Below, piece by piece: positions 61,294 through 64,000 of a DNA stretch of 64,000 nt. Positions within the stretch are counted from its first letter, which is position 1. Each line of letters opens with the position of its first letter. The stretch lies in contig CM041534.1 of the NCBI GenBank assembly GCA_023238725.1, positions 7,810,572 to 7,874,571 of the forward strand, in the 5' to 3' direction. The position numbers were made by a program, and so were the translations under genes. Below the pieces are notes generated by a model that saw only the letters and a list, made by a program, of their open reading frames with translations, was not told the origin of the DNA and searched no databases. This stretch comes from Scortum barcoo (lineage: Eukaryota > Chordata > Actinopteri > Centrarchiformes > Terapontidae).

Positions 61294-63026
61294 AGGCTCT
61301 AGTGTACCCCATAGTCCGGATGGGTTTGGTTTTGAATTAGTCTGCTGTGCTGGCCCTGCATGGCCATTGCAAGGGGAAGGAGGATGAAGGCAGGAGATTG
61401 TGGAAGAAAGCCTGGGGTTTTAATCTCTTCCCCATGTTTATCTCACCACCAGGAGACAAACCATGTGCCATTAAAAACATCAGCTACTCCCACTGGTTGA
61501 CTGCACGGCCGCACCTCTGAAGACGTTTGAAGGACAAAATGAAAGGGACTAAAAAAAAAAAAAGTGCAGAAAGGCACATTTGTGTACGATAGGCATAGTC
61601 TGATTTCATGCCTGTGTATGCATTGGAAAGCCATATTGATTAGAATTTGCCTTGGATATGCAGTATAAGTAAATGGAAAGACAGTTTGTTGTGCACAGAG
61701 TCCACACTGCATATTTGCAGTATATATTCTCTCTTAAATGCGGAAGAAGAACTTATTTGAACAAAAATAAGCAAACATCTTTGGCCTCAGCTGCCACGGG
61801 GAATCTGTCTCTTCAGGAAATGAAAATGCCAGCGTGGAATTGTCATCATATTGAGAGTTAGCCAACCTATGACCTTGTAATACCCCACAGCTTCTCTATT
61901 TGTGACCCGCTGGATGCTCTTAGAAAGTGAAACCATCGGGGAGGATCTACTGCTCACATCATCATTCTCAGAACACCTAATAGTGGATTTACCAAGGTTA
62001 AACCTCCTGCGAGATTGCAGCCACCATGACCTGGAATACTGAGTTTACATCCACTCACACGCGCGCAGACACACAATGCAAGACACGCGCACATATAAGC
62101 GCGCAAGTTCGTTTGAAATTACATTCTGCACGGACAAGCTCTCCTTAGTCTGGATAATATGTAGTTATTAAAGGGTGGCAAAGTCAAGTCTTAAAAAAAA
62201 AAGGCACGGCAAGATGTTCACATAAGTACAGGAGTATTGTTTTTACATCTGATGTGCATGAGAATGTTACAGAGACAGACAGGGGAAGTAGAAGCTTCCC
62301 TCTGCATTGTCCCCTGTATTTACAGCCTGATTGGTGCCTACCCAGGCGTCTTACAGCTGAGCGCAGCACATGAGGGAATTAGCTAAGTGTCTGCTGTGCA
62401 GTGTTAGTAAAATATGTCGCTTCTTGTCTTTGTAAGATTTTTAAAACATGCTGATCACATGGGCCTGTTTTTGATACCTCTCAAGCCCACAGATGCATCG
62501 CAGACACATCTGCACTCCCCACAGTTGTCCTTTTTTTTTTTTAGAACAGTACATAGTTTTTAAGAGATTTTCAAACCTGATTTCTCCTGATTTTATAGAC
62601 ATGCAAGTGTTTCTAATGCAGTTTTTATTGGATATTTCTTGTCAGATTAGATAAAAGAGAAATGTGGTTCTTTTTTTAGGTGAACAGTAAATGTGTTATT
62701 TTGATTCCATTGAAAATTCAATAGTTACAATAGTTTATGGATGAAATAGTTTATGGATACATTTACATCTGCTTTTTTTCAATACTGTGTAACAATGAAT
62801 ATTCTCTGCTTTATATTTTAGAGGCATAGGAGATTACATATAATTTATATAGATGGCATTTAAAATGAGCCACTGGTATTTCACAGAAAAAAGTCCATCC
62901 AAATTATTATTTATGAAATTATTCTATTATTTTATTTATGAAAACATAGTTGGGGGCTGTTTTGTTGAACGCTATATCTTTGAATTTTAACTAGTCACAT
63001 TATTTCTTTATTTTTATTTTTTTCAG

Positions 63027-63157
63027 GGAAAGAGTTTCAATTTAACTACAATATGACCTATCGTGCTCCAACAAAAGAGGAGAACACAAAACTTACTGTC
63101 AAATCTCAGCACAGTCGCTTTGAAGTTAGTGTTTTTGCTGTCCGCCTTTTAGTGTAA
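63027..63157 (+). other. Candidate alternative last exon of the Musashi gene (unproven)
   Basis: A strong acceptor (T-rich tract then ttttttttcag, ending 63026) opens a segment that, joined to the Musashi donor in phase 1, reads G-KEFQFNYNMTYRAPTKE and on through HSRFEVSVFAVRLLV to a taa at 63155-63157. The phase fits, and an ATTAAA signal (63290-63295) is followed by a T21 run (63339-63359), the layout of a terminal exon. The product would be Musashi cut off within RRM2. The peptide has no resemblance to the normal RRM2 continuation and is not recognised. Pyrimidine-rich acceptors are common by chance in introns, so this is tentative. Confidence 0.2.
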
Positions 63158-63338
63158 TGGTGGTCAGAATACACCAACCCACACGGGTGAAAATCACAAT
63201 CAGCTGCTGAGCCACAGCAATCACTTCTCACAGAGAGATTGCAAGCTGAATTAGATTACATCACCTCCAGTCCAGGCATCTAATCTTAGATTAAAGGGGA
63301 AAAGAACAATCTCCTGTGTCTTTCTTACATCTTACATC

Positions 63339-63359
63339 TTTTTTTTTTTTTTTTTTTTT
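63339..63359. repeat. T21 homopolymer
   Basis: Twenty-one consecutive T (plus-strand orientation) follow a duplicated cttacat. It could be a reverse-oriented retroposon poly(A) tail or a U-rich element downstream of the ATTAAA at 63290. Confidence 0.85.
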
Positions 63360-63695
63360 GTTCTTTTGTGCTTTGAGGGTCAAACTGAGTGTCTTAGTAT
63401 TTAACCAACACGCCAGTCATCCACCATTTCAAAGCCCTTCTCCCACCTCCGCTCCATATTGGCGTGATGTTTGATGTTTATTTGACCAACTTTTACCATG
63501 TTGCCCCTACTGTACTTTCCGCTGATTGGCCTCCCACAGCCCTCCTGGTTTACCACTTAAACAGTAGTAGGAGGCTCTTTTGAAGTGGAGGGGCTTTTTA
63601 TACAGAAGCAGCCAAAACAATCATAGCACTGCAGGGTACATCCTGGCGCTGACTGGTATGTTGCCAGACAAGATAGAGTTGTGCCTTTGTGCCTG

Positions 63696-63725
63696 TTTTT
63701 TTTTTTTTTCTTTTTTTTTTTTTTT
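63696..63725. repeat. T14-C-T15 homopolymer tract
   Basis: A T-run of 29 bases is interrupted by one C. It is simple sequence and produces the poly-lysine in the minus-strand frame over it. Confidence 0.9.
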
Positions 63726-64000
63726 CTAAGTGCGTAGCTGTAAAAGGCAGCAAAAAGAGCAATTTTGTCTGCCGTCATGAACAATGAAGCATCGGTAATA
63801 AGTGACGACTCAGAAGGGGCACATGGTGTCTGTCCCCATATTCACCAGCAGCCTTCAGGCTGCTTCATGTATTTGTAAGAACTGGGAACTTGACGTGTCT
63901 GAAACTGACGCACTGACACGCTAAAACCATTATATAGGAATTTCTTCAGACAGACAATAAAGATGAATTTGAATACAGCAAGCTCCTTTACATCAGAATC

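Larger units (their letters stand above)
54423..64000. other. Intronic sequence, Musashi downstream intron
   Basis: The following Musashi exon (encoding GFGFVTFE...) is not found, so the intron continues past the window end. Contents are the CpG-dense block at 54.9 kb, long microsatellites at 55.56, 56.79 and 61.2 kb, a C-rich G-quadruplex-prone tract at 58952-58970, and T runs at 63339-63359 and 63696-63725. There are two candidate exon-like open segments (57664-57794 and 63027-63157) and a conserved-looking noncoding stretch at 60590-60900. Other frames, such as the 164- and 171-codon plus-strand frames at 55480-55974 and 56955-57470, are built on CT repeats and show no family motif. Confidence 0.7.

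Noticed and set aside
63954..63961. AATAAA polyadenylation signal near the window end
   Set aside because: No coding exon or clear terminal exon precedes it closely. The following gatgaatttgaat resembles a retroelement tail, and such hexamers are common in AT-rich intron.
1..64000. CRISPR arrays, prokaryotic operons, phage or integrative elements
   Set aside because: No regularly spaced direct repeats, no ribosome-binding-site-linked gene strings and no long frames; the composition and splice signals are vertebrate.

Overview
The window looks like ray-finned fish (teleost) genomic DNA that lies almost entirely inside one very large gene. The evidence is a single clear vertebrate-type coding exon with consensus splice sites, many dinucleotide microsatellites, a fish-type Tc1 transposon, a tRNA-derived SINE with a teleost-like body, and no long open reading frames. 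Nothing suggests a bacterial, viral or organellar origin.

The one securely identified gene is Musashi. A 49-bp plus-strand exon at 54368-54416 encodes VDDAMLMFDKTTNRHRG, the central part of the second RNA-recognition motif (RRM2). It is flanked by a branch-point/polypyrimidine/CAG acceptor and a GTAAGT donor. The upstream intron fills at least 54.3 kb and the downstream intron at least 9.5 kb. No neighbouring Musashi exon was found by eye on either side. The peptide cannot separate msi1 from msi2; the giant introns favour msi2.

Layout: 1-22275 is intron with microsatellites, homopolymers, a strong GC hairpin (2247-2278), a G-quadruplex-prone C tract (10252-10276) and a Harbinger-like MITE (21394-21864). 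22276-23871 is a complete but inactivated Tc1/mariner element with IR/DR ends, abutting an AT/GT microsatellite. 24-37 kb is intron with a CpG-dense block (24668-24860) and a sequence that recurs from 13.1 kb. 37.08-37.76 kb holds a LINE 3' remnant followed by a tRNA-derived SINE. 39.0-39.6 kb and 47.0-47.2 kb hold further old interspersed repeats. 54.37 kb is the Musashi exon, followed 0.5 kb later by a CpG-dense, promoter-like block (54893-55018). 55-64 kb is intron with the longest microsatellites and two open segments that could be unrecognised exons (about 57664-57794 and 63027-63157). The second is phase-compatible with the Musashi exon.

Apart from the exon and the relics of selfish elements, functional proposals here (alternative last exon, internal promoter, conserved noncoding blocks) are inferences from sequence texture. 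They need alignment or transcript data.
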